Shown: piece after piece, positions 8,305-18,496 of the stretch | How the letters are laid out: each line of letters starts with the position of its first letter | Numbering within the stretch: the first letter of the stretch is position 1 | Source: Cyanobium sp. | GTDB taxonomy: Bacteria > Cyanobacteriota > Cyanobacteriia > PCC-6307 > Cyanobiaceae | Assembly: GCA_007135755.1 (NCBI GenBank) | Contig: SLIG01000158.1 | Span: 1-43,898, forward strand | Length of the DNA: 43,898 bases | Direction: 5' to 3' | The notes under the pieces: model-generated | Seen by the model: the letters and a program-made list of their open reading frames with translations, nothing else | Database searches by the model: none | What the model was told of the DNA's origin: nothing | Made by a program: the position numbers and the translations under genes

Positions 8305-8361
8305 CGCTCAACCGGAGCTCCGACCTGGGTCCGTCCTCTGCTGTGCAGCCTTTCCGCCGCG

Positions 8362-8748
8362 ATGCCTGACACCCCCAACGCCACCACCAACGCCTCTGAC
8401 GCCGCTCAAGGTGCCAGTGCCGAAAGCCTGGAGGTGATTCGCAAGTTTGCGGAAACCTATGCCCAGCGCACGGGCACCTACTTCTGCAGTGATTCCGGCG
8501 TCACCGCCGTGGTGCTCGAGGGTCTGGCCAAGCACAAGGAGGAGCTCGGCGGAGCCCTCTGTCCCTGCCGTCACTACGAAGACAAACAGGCCGAGGTGGC
8601 CCAGGCGTTCTGGAACTGTCCCTGCGTGCCCATGCGCGAGCGCAAGGAGTGTCACTGCATGCTGTTCCTCACCGAGGACAACCCCTTCCGCGGCGAGAAG
8701 CAGACCATCACCACCGAGGAGATCCACGCGGCCATCGCCGGCGGCTGA
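8362..8748 (+). CDS. ftrC: Ferredoxin-thioredoxin reductase, catalytic subunit
   Basis: FtrC is the catalytic chain of the enzyme that passes electrons from photosystem I-reduced ferredoxin to thioredoxins, via a [4Fe-4S] cluster and an adjacent disulfide. The 128-residue protein shows the diagnostic cysteine pattern CPC-x16-CPC-x8-CHC ([25 protein letters not shown]) plus an earlier YFCSDSG. The first 25 residues are Ala/Thr/Asn-rich and probably disordered. It precedes sufB by 64 bp on the same strand, so this Fe-S enzyme is likely co-expressed with the Fe-S assembly machinery and under SufR control. Confidence 0.95.
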   Translation: MPDTPNATTNASDAAQGASAESLEVIRKFAETYAQRTGTYFCSDSGVTAVVLEGLAKHKEELGGALCPCRHYEDKQAEVAQAFWNCPCVPMRERKECHCMLFLTEDNPFRGEKQTITTEEIHAAIAGG

Positions 8749-8812
8749 GCGACAGCCCCGCCGTACACCCCGGCCTCTCTCCCGCCTCCCACCAGCCCCG
8801 CTTTCCCTCGCC

Positions 8813-10255
<1,443 letters not shown>

Positions 10256-10333
10256 TCGCCTCACCCCGCTCGACAGAGCCTCAGTTCGTCATTGCCTTTT
10301 CGTTCTTCTCCCGTTCCCATTTCCTTGTCTGCC

Positions 10334-11163
<830 letters not shown>

Positions 11164-11164
<1 letters not shown>

Positions 11165-12321
11165 TGCTGGCCGCTCCCGCCGTCACCGCCGCCGCTGCCG
11201 GATCGGGCGCCCCCGCCCTGGCCTGGCTGGCCGAGCTGGCCGGTGCGCCGTTGCCCACGCGCCGTGAGGAGGACTGGCGCTTCACCGATCTCGCCGCTCT
11301 GGCGGCCATTCCCGCCGGTTTCGCGTCCCCGGCTGCAGGACAGCCTGTGGACCCCTGGTCCGGGCTCAACCTGCCCGCCGGCGTGACCCGTCTCACCGGC
11401 CCCGCCGCCGAGGCCCAGCTGGGCACCGCTCTGGCGGCCAGTGGCTGTGATCAGCACTGGCCGGTGCGCCTCAATGGCGGGGCCTGCCCCGCCCTGCTGG
11501 TGCTCAAGGTCGAGGGTGACGCCGGCAGCCTGGAGCTGCCCCTGCCCGTGTCCGCCGCCGAGGGAGTGGTGGCCTGGCGGTTGCTGCTGGTGCTGGAGCC
11601 CGGGGCCCGGCTGGAGCTGCTGCAGGTCCCGGCTCCCGCCCCCGGCCAACGCCAGCTGCTCAGCCTGGTGAGCGAAGTGGTGCTCGGCGCCGGGGCCCGG
11701 CTGCAGCTGGGTTGTCTGGCCCAGGGCCACACCCACGCCGCCCTGCTCCACCACCTGGCCGTACGCCAGGCCAGCGGCAGTGAGCTGCAGGCCACGCTGG
11801 TGTCCAGTGGCTGGGGGCTTGCCCGCCATGAACCCCGTGTTGTGCAGGAGCAGGGTGCAGCCCGCACCCGCCTCCTGGGTCTGCAGCGCGTGGATGGCCG
11901 CCAGCTGGCCGACACCCACAGCTTCGTGCGCTTCGATGGCCCGGACGGGGAACTCGATCAGCTGCACAAGGCTGTGGCCGATGGCAGCGGGCGCAGCGTG
12001 TTCAACGGGGCCGTGCAGGTGCCCCGTCTGGCCCAGCGCACCAATGCCGCCCAGCTCAGCCGCACGCTGCTGCTTTCCGACCGGGCCCGCATCGACACCA
12101 AACCGCAACTGGAGATCGTGGCTGACGACGTGAAATGCGCCCACGGCGCCACCGTGAGCCAGCTGCAGAGCGAGGAACTCTTCTACCTTCGAAGCCGTGG
12201 CATTGATGCGGCCACGGCCGCCGGCCTGCTGCAGCGCGCCTTCTGCCACGAGGTGCTGCGGGAGCTTCCGGCTGCAGCCCATCGCCACGACCCCTTGACT
12301 GCCCTGCTGGGAGCCGCCTGA
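11164..12321 (+). CDS. sufD: Fe-S cluster assembly protein SufD
   Basis: SufD pairs with SufB in the scaffold complex and is needed for iron acquisition during cluster assembly. The 385-residue protein has a poorly conserved N-terminal half that includes PTRREEDWRFTDLAAL, followed by a SufB-like beta-helix core. The C-terminal block KCAHGATVSQLQSEELFYLR and SRGIDAATAAGLLQRAFCHE is typical of SufD. It overlaps sufC by one base and lies 5 bp before sufS. GC content and Ala/Leu richness are high relative to sufB. Confidence 0.95.
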
Positions 12322-12326
12322 ACGCC

Positions 12327-13640
12327 ATGACCGCATCCCCCGCCATCCGTTCTCCATCGGGGCCGCGCCCGCTGGATCCGGGTGCCGGTGTTGCGGCGGA
12401 GAATCTGGCGGTTCTCACCCGGCCCGACTTTCCACTGCTGGCCCAGACCGCCTGCCTCGGCCAGCCGCTGATCTACCTGGACCACGCGGCCACCAGCCAG
12501 AAGCCCAGCCGGGTGCTGGAGGCCCTGCAGCGCTACTACGGCCACGACAACGCCAACGTGCACCGCGGTGCCCACCAGCTCAGCGCCCGCGCCACCGAAG
12601 GATTCGAGGGCGCCCGCGAGAAGGTGGCCCAGTTCGTGGGTGCGGCCAGCTCCCGCGAGATCGTGTTCACCCGCAATGCCAGCGAGGCCATCAATCTGGT
12701 GGCCCGCACCTGGGGTGAGGTCAACCTCGCCGAGGGGGATGAGGTGCTGCTGTCGGTGATGGAGCACCACAGCAACCTCGTGCCCTGGCAGCTGCTGGCG
12801 GCCCGCACCGGCTGTCTGCTGCGCCATGTGGGCCTCACCGCCAGCGGTGAGCTGGATCTCGACGACCTCCGGGCCCAGCTCAGTGAGCGCACCAAGCTGG
12901 TGAGCCTGGTGCATGTGAGCAACACCCTCGGCTGCCTGAATCCGATCGCCGAGATCGCCCCCCTGGCCCATGCCGTGGGTGCTCTGGTGCTGGTGGATGC
13001 CTGTCAGAGCCTGCCGCACATGCCGGTGGATGTTCGTGAGCTGGGCTGTGATTTCCTCGCCGGCAGCTCCCACAAGCTCTGTGGCCCCACCGGCATGGGG
13101 TTTCTCTGGGCCCGGGAAGCGCTGCTGGAGGCCATGCCCCCGTTCCTCGGTGGCGGCGAGATGATCCAGGACGTGTTTCTCGATCACAGCACCTGGTCGG
13201 AGCTGCCTCACAAGTTCGAAGCCGGCACCCCCGCCATCGGCGAGGCGATCGGCATGGGGGCGGCCCTGGATTACCTCCAGGACATCGGGCTTGAGCGCAT
13301 CCACGCCTGGGAACAGGTGCTCACCAGCCGCCTGTTCGAGCGCCTACAGGCCATCGACGGGGTGACGGTGCTTGGTCCCACCCCCGATCAGCAACCCCAC
13401 CGCGGCGCCCTGGCGGCCTTCACGGTGGACGGCCTGCATGCCAACGACATCGCCGCCCTGCTCGATTCGGCGGGCATCTGCATCCGCAGCGGCCACCACT
13501 GCACCCAGCCCCTGCACCGCCACTACGGCATCCCCGGTTCGGCGCGGGCCAGTCTCAGCTTCACCACCACCCCCGAGGAGATCGACCGCTTCGCCGAGGA
13601 GCTCGAGGGCACGATCGGCTTCCTGCGCGAGCACAGCTGA
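12327..13640 (+). CDS. sufS: Cysteine desulfurase SufS
   Basis: SufS is the PLP-dependent group II cysteine desulfurase that supplies persulfide sulfur to SufBCD. The 437-residue protein has the PLP-binding lysine in GSSHKLCGPTGMGFLW (Lys250), the cofactor-binding VLLSVMEHHSNLVPW block, and the catalytic cysteine in RSGHHCTQPL (Cys392). An N-terminal extension of about 30 residues (Pro/Ser/Ala-rich) precedes the conserved FPLLAQ region, so translation may begin later than the ATG used here. It is the last gene of the suf cluster. I see no sufE next to it. Confidence 0.96.
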   Translation: MTASPAIRSPSGPRPLDPGAGVAAENLAVLTRPDFPLLAQTACLGQPLIYLDHAATSQKPSRVLEALQRYYGHDNANVHRGAHQLSARATEGFEGAREKVAQFVGAASSREIVFTRNASEAINLVARTWGEVNLAEGDEVLLSVMEHHSNLVPWQLLAARTGCLLRHVGLTASGELDLDDLRAQLSERTKLVSLVHVSNTLGCLNPIAEIAPLAHAVGALVLVDACQSLPHMPVDVRELGCDFLAGSSHKLCGPTGMGFLWAREALLEAMPPFLGGGEMIQDVFLDHSTWSELPHKFEAGTPAIGEAIGMGAALDYLQDIGLERIHAWEQVLTSRLFERLQAIDGVTVLGPTPDQQPHRGALAAFTVDGLHANDIAALLDSAGICIRSGHHCTQPLHRHYGIPGSARASLSFTTTPEEIDRFAEELEGTIGFLREHS

Positions 13641-13689
13641 GTCCCCTGTCCGCCTCCGCCATGCTGGGGCCGTCTTGCGGCGGCCTGCC

Positions 13690-14085
13690 GTGCTGGAGCT
13701 GATCACCCTGCTGCTGATCGATCTCTCCAGCCAGCGGCTGCACGCCTATGCCGGGGGAGCGCAGCCCATCTACAGCGCACCGGTGTCCAGCGGGGTGGCC
13801 GCCTCACCCACGCCGGTGGGGGACTTCCACATCGCCAGCAAGTACGCCCGCACTCCTCTGTCCGGCAGCGACTACGTCACCCCGCCGGTGGCCGATGTGA
13901 TGTGCCTCGGCGGTGGCGGTCTGGGCCCCGACCTCTACTGCCTGCATCCGGCCCCCTGGCAGGAGGATGCCGGGCAATGCTTCGGGGTGCCCCGCAGCCG
14001 GGGCTGCATCCGCCTCAGCCGCGCCACCGCCCGCTGGCTGTTTGAGCGCACGGCTGTGGGCACGCCCGTGCGGATTCGGCCCTGA
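13690..14085 (+). CDS. L,D-transpeptidase (YkuD domain)
   Basis: This 131-residue protein is a compact YkuD domain. It opens with the family pattern IDLSSQRLHAYAGG, continues with TPVGDFHIASKYARTPL, and ends with the active site: His in CLHPAPW and the catalytic Cys in SRGCIRLSRATARWLF. Such enzymes make 3-3 cross-links in peptidoglycan or attach proteins to it. No clear signal peptide is seen; the short hydrophobic stretch ELITLLLIDL at the start overlaps the first beta strand. The start is a GTG; no ATG suits better. It follows sufS by 49 bp and may be read through from it. Confidence 0.85.
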   Translation: MLELITLLLIDLSSQRLHAYAGGAQPIYSAPVSSGVAASPTPVGDFHIASKYARTPLSGSDYVTPPVADVMCLGGGGLGPDLYCLHPAPWQEDAGQCFGVPRSRGCIRLSRATARWLFERTAVGTPVRIRP

Positions 14086-14104
14086 GCGCTGCAGCCAGCG
14101 GCAC

Positions 14105-15055
14105 TCAGGGCCTGCTGTGCCCAGGGCCTGGGCTCTCATCCCAGAGGGCAGCGCGGCTGTAGGGCCCGCCGGGGAGCTCCCAGAAGCTGCCGTCCACGAA
14201 GCGATGGTGCCGGTCCAGGCCGGCGATCCGCTCCATCTCGTCGGGGCTGAGTTGCAGCGCGCTCGCCCGCAGATTGGCCGCCTGCCGCTCGGCCCGCACC
14301 GACTTGGGAATCACGCTGGTGCCACAGGCGATGCCCCAGGCCAGCAGCACCTGGGCCGGGCTGACGCCATGGGCCGCGGCGATGGCGGTGATCACTGGAT
14401 CGCTGAACAGCGGCGCATGGCCGCCGCTGCTGGGGGATCCCAGGGGGGAGTAGGCGGTGACGGCGATGTTCTGCTCGCGGCAGTAGGCCAGCAGATCGTT
14501 CTGCTGCAGCCAGGGGTGCCGTTCCACCTGGTTCACTGCCGGGCGGTGGCGGCAGTGGGGCAGCAGGGCGGCGAGCTTGGCCGCGCTGCAGTTGGCCAGC
14601 CCGATCTGCCGCACCAGGCCCGCATCCACCAGCTCCTCCATCGCCGACCAGGTGACCTGCAGCGGCAGCTGCTCAAGGGGGATCTGGTCGGCGGCGACGG
14701 CTGGCATCAGCACGCCCTGGCGGTGCACCACCGGCCAGTGGATCAGGTAGAGGTCGAGATGGTTGAGCTGCAGATCGGCCAGGGTGCGCTCCAGGGCCGG
14801 GCGCACCTGGTCAGGGGCGTGGCAGTCGTTCCAGAGCTTGGAGGTGATCCAGAGCTGCTCGCGCGCCAGCTCCCCCTGCTCCAGGGCGGCGTGCAGGGCG
14901 GCGCCGATCTCGGCTTCGTTGCCGTAGATGGACGCGCAGTCGATGTGCCGGTAACCCAGCGCCAGGGCCGAGCGCACCGCCTCGCCCACCTCTCCGGGGG
15001 CGGCTTTCCAGGTGCCAAGCCCAAGGGCGGGCATCGACGCGAGCGCTGCAGCCAT
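14105..15055 (-). CDS. Aldo/keto reductase
   Basis: The 316-residue protein is a full-length aldo/keto reductase, an NAD(P)H-dependent (beta/alpha)8 barrel that reduces aldehydes or ketones. The catalytic tetrad is visible: Asp and Tyr in HIDCASIYGNE, Lys in WITSKLWND, and His in LYLIHWPV. The family signatures GLANCSAAKL and the cofactor-binding VIPKSVRAER (IPKS) are also present. I start at ATG 15055; an in-frame alternative at 15034 directly precedes PALGLGTWK. Longer extensions run antisense to the neighbouring DUF1543 gene and are rejected. Substrate unknown. Confidence 0.92.
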   Translation of the reverse strand: MAAALASMPALGLGTWKAAPGEVGEAVRSALALGYRHIDCASIYGNEAEIGAALHAALEQGELAREQLWITSKLWNDCHAPDQVRPALERTLADLQLNHLDLYLIHWPVVHRQGVLMPAVAADQIPLEQLPLQVTWSAMEELVDAGLVRQIGLANCSAAKLAALLPHCRHRPAVNQVERHPWLQQNDLLAYCREQNIAVTAYSPLGSPSSGGHAPLFSDPVITAIAAAHGVSPAQVLLAWGIACGTSVIPKSVRAERQAANLRASALQLSPDEMERIAGLDRHHRFVDGSFWELPGGPYSRAALWDESPGPGHSRP

Positions 15056-15105
15056 GGAGGACGGGGCCGGGAGTGCGCTGCCAGCCTGGCGCTGTTCGGT
15101 TCCGA

Positions 15106-15165
15106 CTGGCGGCAGACCACCTGGCGGCAGACCACCTGGCGACAGAACACCTGTCGACAAAACAC
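15106..15165. repeat. 15-bp tandem repeat between the aldo/keto reductase and DUF1543 genes
   Basis: Four head-to-tail 15-bp units: CTGGCGGCAGACCAC twice exactly, then CTGGCGACAGAACAC and CTGTCGACAAAACAC, with divergence increasing toward the right end. The array lies in the 135-bp spacer of two divergent genes, where their promoters should be. Read on the plus strand in one frame it gives Asp-His-Leu-Ala-Ala units. Confidence 0.92.
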
Positions 15166-15190
15166 GGTGGGCCTGTTGTGGTGTGGAGCG

Positions 15191-15235
15191 ATGCCTGAGT
15201 CGGCGATGCCTGACCCCGTGATGCCCGGCCTGCCC
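15191..15235 (+). repeat. 15-bp repeat spanning the DUF1543 start codons
   Basis: Three 15-bp units (ATGCCTGAGTCGGCG, ATGCCTGACCCCGTG, ATGCCCGGCCTGCCC) each begin with an ATG in the same frame as the gene. They encode MPESA, MPDPV and MPGLP. Shifted by two codons the first two read Glu-Ser-Ala-Met-Pro and Asp-Pro-Val-Met-Pro, resembling the [D/E]-x-x-A-P units found elsewhere in the window. Confidence 0.8.
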
Positions 15236-15766
15236 CCACCGCTGCCCCAGCTGTTCCTGGCGGTGCTGGGGGGCCGCGCGCCCGGCTGCCGCATCGAGCT
15301 GCATGACGTGCGCTTCGTGGCGGCGGCCACGATCGAGGCGGCGATCCCGGAGCTGCGGCGGCAGTGGTTCGGGCGGCGTGAGGGCCTGCACCTGGATGCC
15401 TGGATGGTGGTGCGGGCGGTGGATGGCTGGACGGTGAGCCTGGGGCGCGAGCCTGGCGCGCCCAGGGCTGAGCGGCTGTGGTTTGTGAACCTGGGCGCCT
15501 ACCGCCCCGATTCGCTGGCGGAGCTGCACCACTTCGGCCTGGTGGTGGCCCGCTCGTCCCGCGCTGCCAAGGCGGCGGCCAGGCGCCAGTGGCTTCGGGG
15601 CGAGCTGCAGCAGCACAAGGACGACCTGGCCGCCGTGGACGACTGCCTGGCCCTTGAGCAGCTGGAGCTGCTGGGCGGCGATCGCTGGCACGTGCACCTG
15701 GAGCCCCACCCCCAGGGGCTCAGCCAGCCCCAGGTGCCCGACTGGTGCGGCTACCGGCCGATTTGA
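15191..15766 (+). CDS. DUF1543 domain protein
   Basis: The 191-residue product contains a DUF1543 region, recognised by the block LFLAVLGGRAPGCRIELHDV followed by AIPELRRQWFG and later LWFVNLGAYRP. No biochemical function is established for this family. The first 20 residues (MPESA MPDPV MPGLP...) are an imperfect pentapeptide repeat and contain three ATG codons 15 bp apart (15191, 15206, 15221), so the true start is uncertain; the domain itself begins near residue 19. It is divergent from the aldo/keto reductase, with another 15-bp array in the spacer between them. Confidence 0.85.
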   Translation: MPESAMPDPVMPGLPPPLPQLFLAVLGGRAPGCRIELHDVRFVAAATIEAAIPELRRQWFGRREGLHLDAWMVVRAVDGWTVSLGREPGAPRAERLWFVNLGAYRPDSLAELHHFGLVVARSSRAAKAAARRQWLRGELQQHKDDLAAVDDCLALEQLELLGGDRWHVHLEPHPQGLSQPQVPDWCGYRPI

Positions 15767-15822
15767 GGGCAGACCTCGCCAGGGATGATCAAGCCATCAC
15801 CCGCTCCCCCCTCCCGGCAGCC

Positions 15823-16980
15823 ATGAACATCGACGGCAAGCCCTGGCGCACGATCTGGTTGGAGCCGGACGGGCACGCGGGCCTCGACGCGATCGGCGTG
15901 ATCGACCAGACGCTGCTGCCCCACCAGTTCACAACGCGCACGCTGCGCAGCTGCGACGAGGCCGCCGAGGCGATCCGCTCGATGGTGGTGCGTGGGGCGC
16001 CGCTGATCGGCGTCACCGGGGCCTACGGGCTGATGCTGGCGCTTCAGGCCGACCCCAGCGACGCGGCGCTGGCGGTGGCGTTTGAACAGCTCAACGCCAC
16101 CCGCCCCACGGCGATCAACCTCCGCTGGGCGCTGGAGCGGGTGCGCGCGCGGGTGCAGCCGCTGCCGCCGGAGCAGCGGGCGGAGGCCGCGAAGGCGGAG
16201 GCGGCGGCGATCGCCGAGGAAGACGTGGCCATGGGCGAGGCGATCGGCGGGCACGGGCTGCAGCTGTTCCAGGAGCTGGCGGCCGCACGGCCGCCCGAGC
16301 GCCGGGGCGAGCCACTGAACGTGCTCACCCACTGCAACGCCGGCTGGCTGGCCACGGTGGACTGGGGCACGGCCCTGGCACCGATCTACAAGGCCCACCG
16401 CGCCGGGCTGAAGGTGCACGTGTGGGTGGATGAGACGCGGCCGCGCAACCAGGGCGCCAGCCTCACCGCCTGGGAGCTGGGCCGGGAGGGGGTGCCCCAC
16501 ACGGTGATCGTGGACAACGCCGGTGGCCATCTGATGCAGCACGGCGAGGTGGACGCGGTGATCGTGGGCAGCGACCGCACCACCCGCAGCGGCGATGTGT
16601 GCAACAAGATCGGCACCTATCTCAAGGCGCTGGCGGCCCGCGACAACGGCGTGCCGTTCTACGTGGCGCTGCCTGGCTCCACGATCGACTGGGCTATCAG
16701 CGACGGTTTGGCCGAGATCCCGATCGAGGCCCGCAGCGCCGAGGAGGTGACCTACATCCAGGGCCAGTTGGTGGGCGCCGCATCTGCCGGGGCGATCGCC
16801 CGGGTGCGGCTCACCCCCGAAGCCAGCGACGCGTTCAACCCGGCGTTTGATGTGACGCCGGCCCGCCTGGTGACTGCGTTGATCACGGAGCGTGGTGTCA
16901 CCCCGGCGAGCGAGGAGGGGCTCAGCAGGCTGTACGGCGTGGCTGCCGATCCAGCCAGCGCCGCAGCCGTGCCGGGGTGA
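15823..16980 (+). CDS. mtnA: S-methyl-5-thioribose-1-phosphate isomerase MtnA
   Basis: MtnA converts 5-methylthioribose-1-phosphate to the ribulose-1-phosphate form in methylthioadenosine salvage; related enzymes also act on 5-deoxyribose-1-phosphate. The 385-residue protein has all family blocks: VVRGAPLIGVTGAYGLMLAL, the catalytic Cys in LTHCNAGWLATVDWGTAL, and the catalytic Asp within GSDRTTRSGDVCNKIGTYLK. It also has the C-terminal EARSAEEV region. ATG 15823 gives the standard N-terminus. The 3' end overlaps the convergent PAP2 gene by 59 bp. A class II aldolase gene lies 845 bp further on the same strand, which suggests a shared pathway. Confidence 0.95.
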   Translation: MNIDGKPWRTIWLEPDGHAGLDAIGVIDQTLLPHQFTTRTLRSCDEAAEAIRSMVVRGAPLIGVTGAYGLMLALQADPSDAALAVAFEQLNATRPTAINLRWALERVRARVQPLPPEQRAEAAKAEAAAIAEEDVAMGEAIGGHGLQLFQELAAARPPERRGEPLNVLTHCNAGWLATVDWGTALAPIYKAHRAGLKVHVWVDETRPRNQGASLTAWELGREGVPHTVIVDNAGGHLMQHGEVDAVIVGSDRTTRSGDVCNKIGTYLKALAARDNGVPFYVALPGSTIDWAISDGLAEIPIEARSAEEVTYIQGQLVGAASAGAIARVRLTPEASDAFNPAFDVTPARLVTALITERGVTPASEEGLSRLYGVAADPASAAAVPG

Positions 16981-17710
16981 GCGCCCGGATCCAGTGTTCC
17001 AGCAGGGGCACGATGCGGCGCTCGATCGGACCGTCGAGGCCGAGCCCTTGGTACAGCCCCACGGTGATCAGTCCCATCGGGATCGAGCCGCAGAGGATGT
17101 CGGTGAGCCAGTGGGCGCCGCTCATCAGCCGCGGCAGGGTGAACAGCACGGCAGCAGCGGCGGCGCTCCATCGGGCCCAGGGTTCCAGCACGCGCCAGCC
17201 GTAGAGGGTGAGCGTGAACAGGATCAGGCCGTGGTCAGCGGGGAAGCTGCCGCGGGACGCGTCCTTGGTGCGGATCCAGGGTGTCAGTTCGCTGAGCCGC
17301 CGGCTGTCGGGCAGCTCCAGGGTGGGGCTGAGGCGGCTGACATCGAGCCATTCATGAATCAGACCCTGGGCCAGCAGGCCGAGCAGGGCTCCGATCAGGG
17401 CGTGCACCAGCAGCGTCGCCCAGCGGGGTGGGCTGCTGCTGCGGCCCGAGAACAGGAACAGGGCCGCCATGGTCAGGGCTGCCGGCAGGTCGAACAGCCG
17501 GTGGTTGGTGATGGCCCAGAGCCCGTCCCAGAGCCGGTTGAGCCCCAGGCTGGGGTTGGTCAACGAGAAGAACCAGCCATCCAGCCCGTCCCACAGCGGC
17601 CGGATGGCCCCCCCGGGCAGCCAGGAGGTGAGCAGCAGGGCCCCCGCCAGCACCATCAGCCAGCCCTGCCGTCGGCGGCTGGGGTGGTGCAGGGCAGCGG
17701 GCGCTGGCAT
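16922..17710 (-). CDS. PAP2-family membrane phosphatase
   Basis: The 262-residue protein has about five or six membrane helices and the three PAP2 phosphatase motifs in variant form. Motif 1 is KDASRG, motif 2 is SFPADH (in place of PSGH), and motif 3 is RLMSGAHWLTDIL, with the catalytic His before WLTD. Such enzymes dephosphorylate lipid phosphates, undecaprenyl pyrophosphate or sugar-phosphate lipids at the membrane. The FPADH form is seen in relatives that act on lipid A or sugar phosphates, but the substrate is not provable here. It lies between mtnA and the aldolase on the opposite strand. Confidence 0.85.
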   Translation of the reverse strand: MPAPAALHHPSRRRQGWLMVLAGALLLTSWLPGGAIRPLWDGLDGWFFSLTNPSLGLNRLWDGLWAITNHRLFDLPAALTMAALFLFSGRSSSPPRWATLLVHALIGALLGLLAQGLIHEWLDVSRLSPTLELPDSRRLSELTPWIRTKDASRGSFPADHGLILFTLTLYGWRVLEPWARWSAAAAAVLFTLPRLMSGAHWLTDILCGSIPMGLITVGLYQGLGLDGPIERRIVPLLEHWIRALTPARLRRWLDRQPRRTAC

Positions 17711-17824
17711 CGGCGGAGGGGTTAAGCCGTCGTTAAGACGCTGGCCCCATTGAACCAAAGGGGCCGCGTTTGGCGTTGGGGACCACCGCCAGGTCCGTAG
17801 GGTTGGCCCAGGTGGGGATCCGCT

Positions 17825-18496
17825 GTGCTGCAGGCGAGGGAACAGAGCCGCCACCAGCTTCTGGCTGCTGCCCGGCGGCTGTCAGCCCTGGGCCTCAACC
17901 AGGGCACAGCAGGCAACCTCTCGCTGCGCCTGAACGATGGGCTGTTGATCACGCCCAGCTCCCTGTCCAGTGAGCGGATGGGCCTCGACGACCTGGTGGA
18001 ACTCGATGCTCACGGGCGGGTGCTGCGGGCGGCCCCGGGGCGACGGCCCTCCTCCGAGTGGCGCCTGCATGCCGACATCCTGCGCAGCCGCCCCGAGGTG
18101 CAGGCCGTGGTGCACTGCCACTCGATCCGGGCCACCGCCCTGGCCTGTCACGGCAGTGGCATCCCGCCGTTCCATTACATGGTGGTGCAGGCCGGTGGCG
18201 CCGACATCCGCTGCGCCCCCTACGCCACCTTCGGCGGCCAGGAGCTCTCCGATGGGGCGCTAGCGGCCCTGGGCGGCCGCCGGGCCTGCCTGCTGGCCCA
18301 CCACGGCCAGGTGACCCTGGGGCGGGATCTCGACCAGGCCCTGCAGCTGGCCGTGGAGGTGGAGACCCTCGCCCACATGTATCTCGAGGCCAGGCGCCTG
18401 GGGGAACCGCCACTGCTCGACGCCGCCGAGATGGCCCGGGTGGCGGAACGCATGGCCGAGCTCCACTACGGCGCCGCCGATCCCGCCGGCAGCTGA
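17825..18496 (+). CDS. Class II aldolase family protein (FucA/MtnB/Ald2-like)
   Basis: The 223-residue protein belongs to the zinc-dependent class II aldolase/adducin family. It shows the phosphate-binding GTAGNLSLRL and TPSSL segments, the Ser-Ser-Glu motif in PSSEWRLHADIL, the zinc ligands in VVHCHSIRATALA and the third ligand in LLAHHGQVTLG. Members include fuculose-1-phosphate aldolase, MtnB dehydratase and the Ald2 aldolase of the DHAP shunt. With mtnA close by and no other mtn genes in view, an aldolase that splits methylthioribulose- or deoxyribulose-1-phosphate into DHAP and an aldehyde fits well. Start is a GTG. It overlaps the following convergent gltS-like gene by 31 bp. Confidence 0.88.
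   Translation: MLQAREQSRHQLLAAARRLSALGLNQGTAGNLSLRLNDGLLITPSSLSSERMGLDDLVELDAHGRVLRAAPGRRPSSEWRLHADILRSRPEVQAVVHCHSIRATALACHGSGIPPFHYMVVQAGGADIRCAPYATFGGQELSDGALAALGGRRACLLAHHGQVTLGRDLDQALQLAVEVETLAHMYLEARRLGEPPLLDAAEMARVAERMAELHYGAADPAGS

Larger units (their letters stand above)
7989..8361. promoter_or_regulatory. sufR / ftrC-sufBCDS divergent regulatory region
   Basis: This 373-bp spacer separates sufR from the ftrC-suf genes and must hold promoters for both directions. It contains one clear inverted repeat at 8175-8194, a 12-bp imperfect direct repeat at 8199-8222 (GTCTGTTCCGAT / GTCTGCTCCGAT), and a 31-codon ATG-started Ala/Pro-rich ORF at 8209-8304 that may or may not be translated. The stretch around 8160-8200 is distinctly AT-rich compared with its surroundings, as expected for a promoter. 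Confidence 0.7.

Noticed and set aside
15056-15709. Long N-terminal extension of the aldo/keto reductase
   Set aside because: It runs antisense through the DUF1543 gene and has no conserved content; the domain starts just after ATG 15055.
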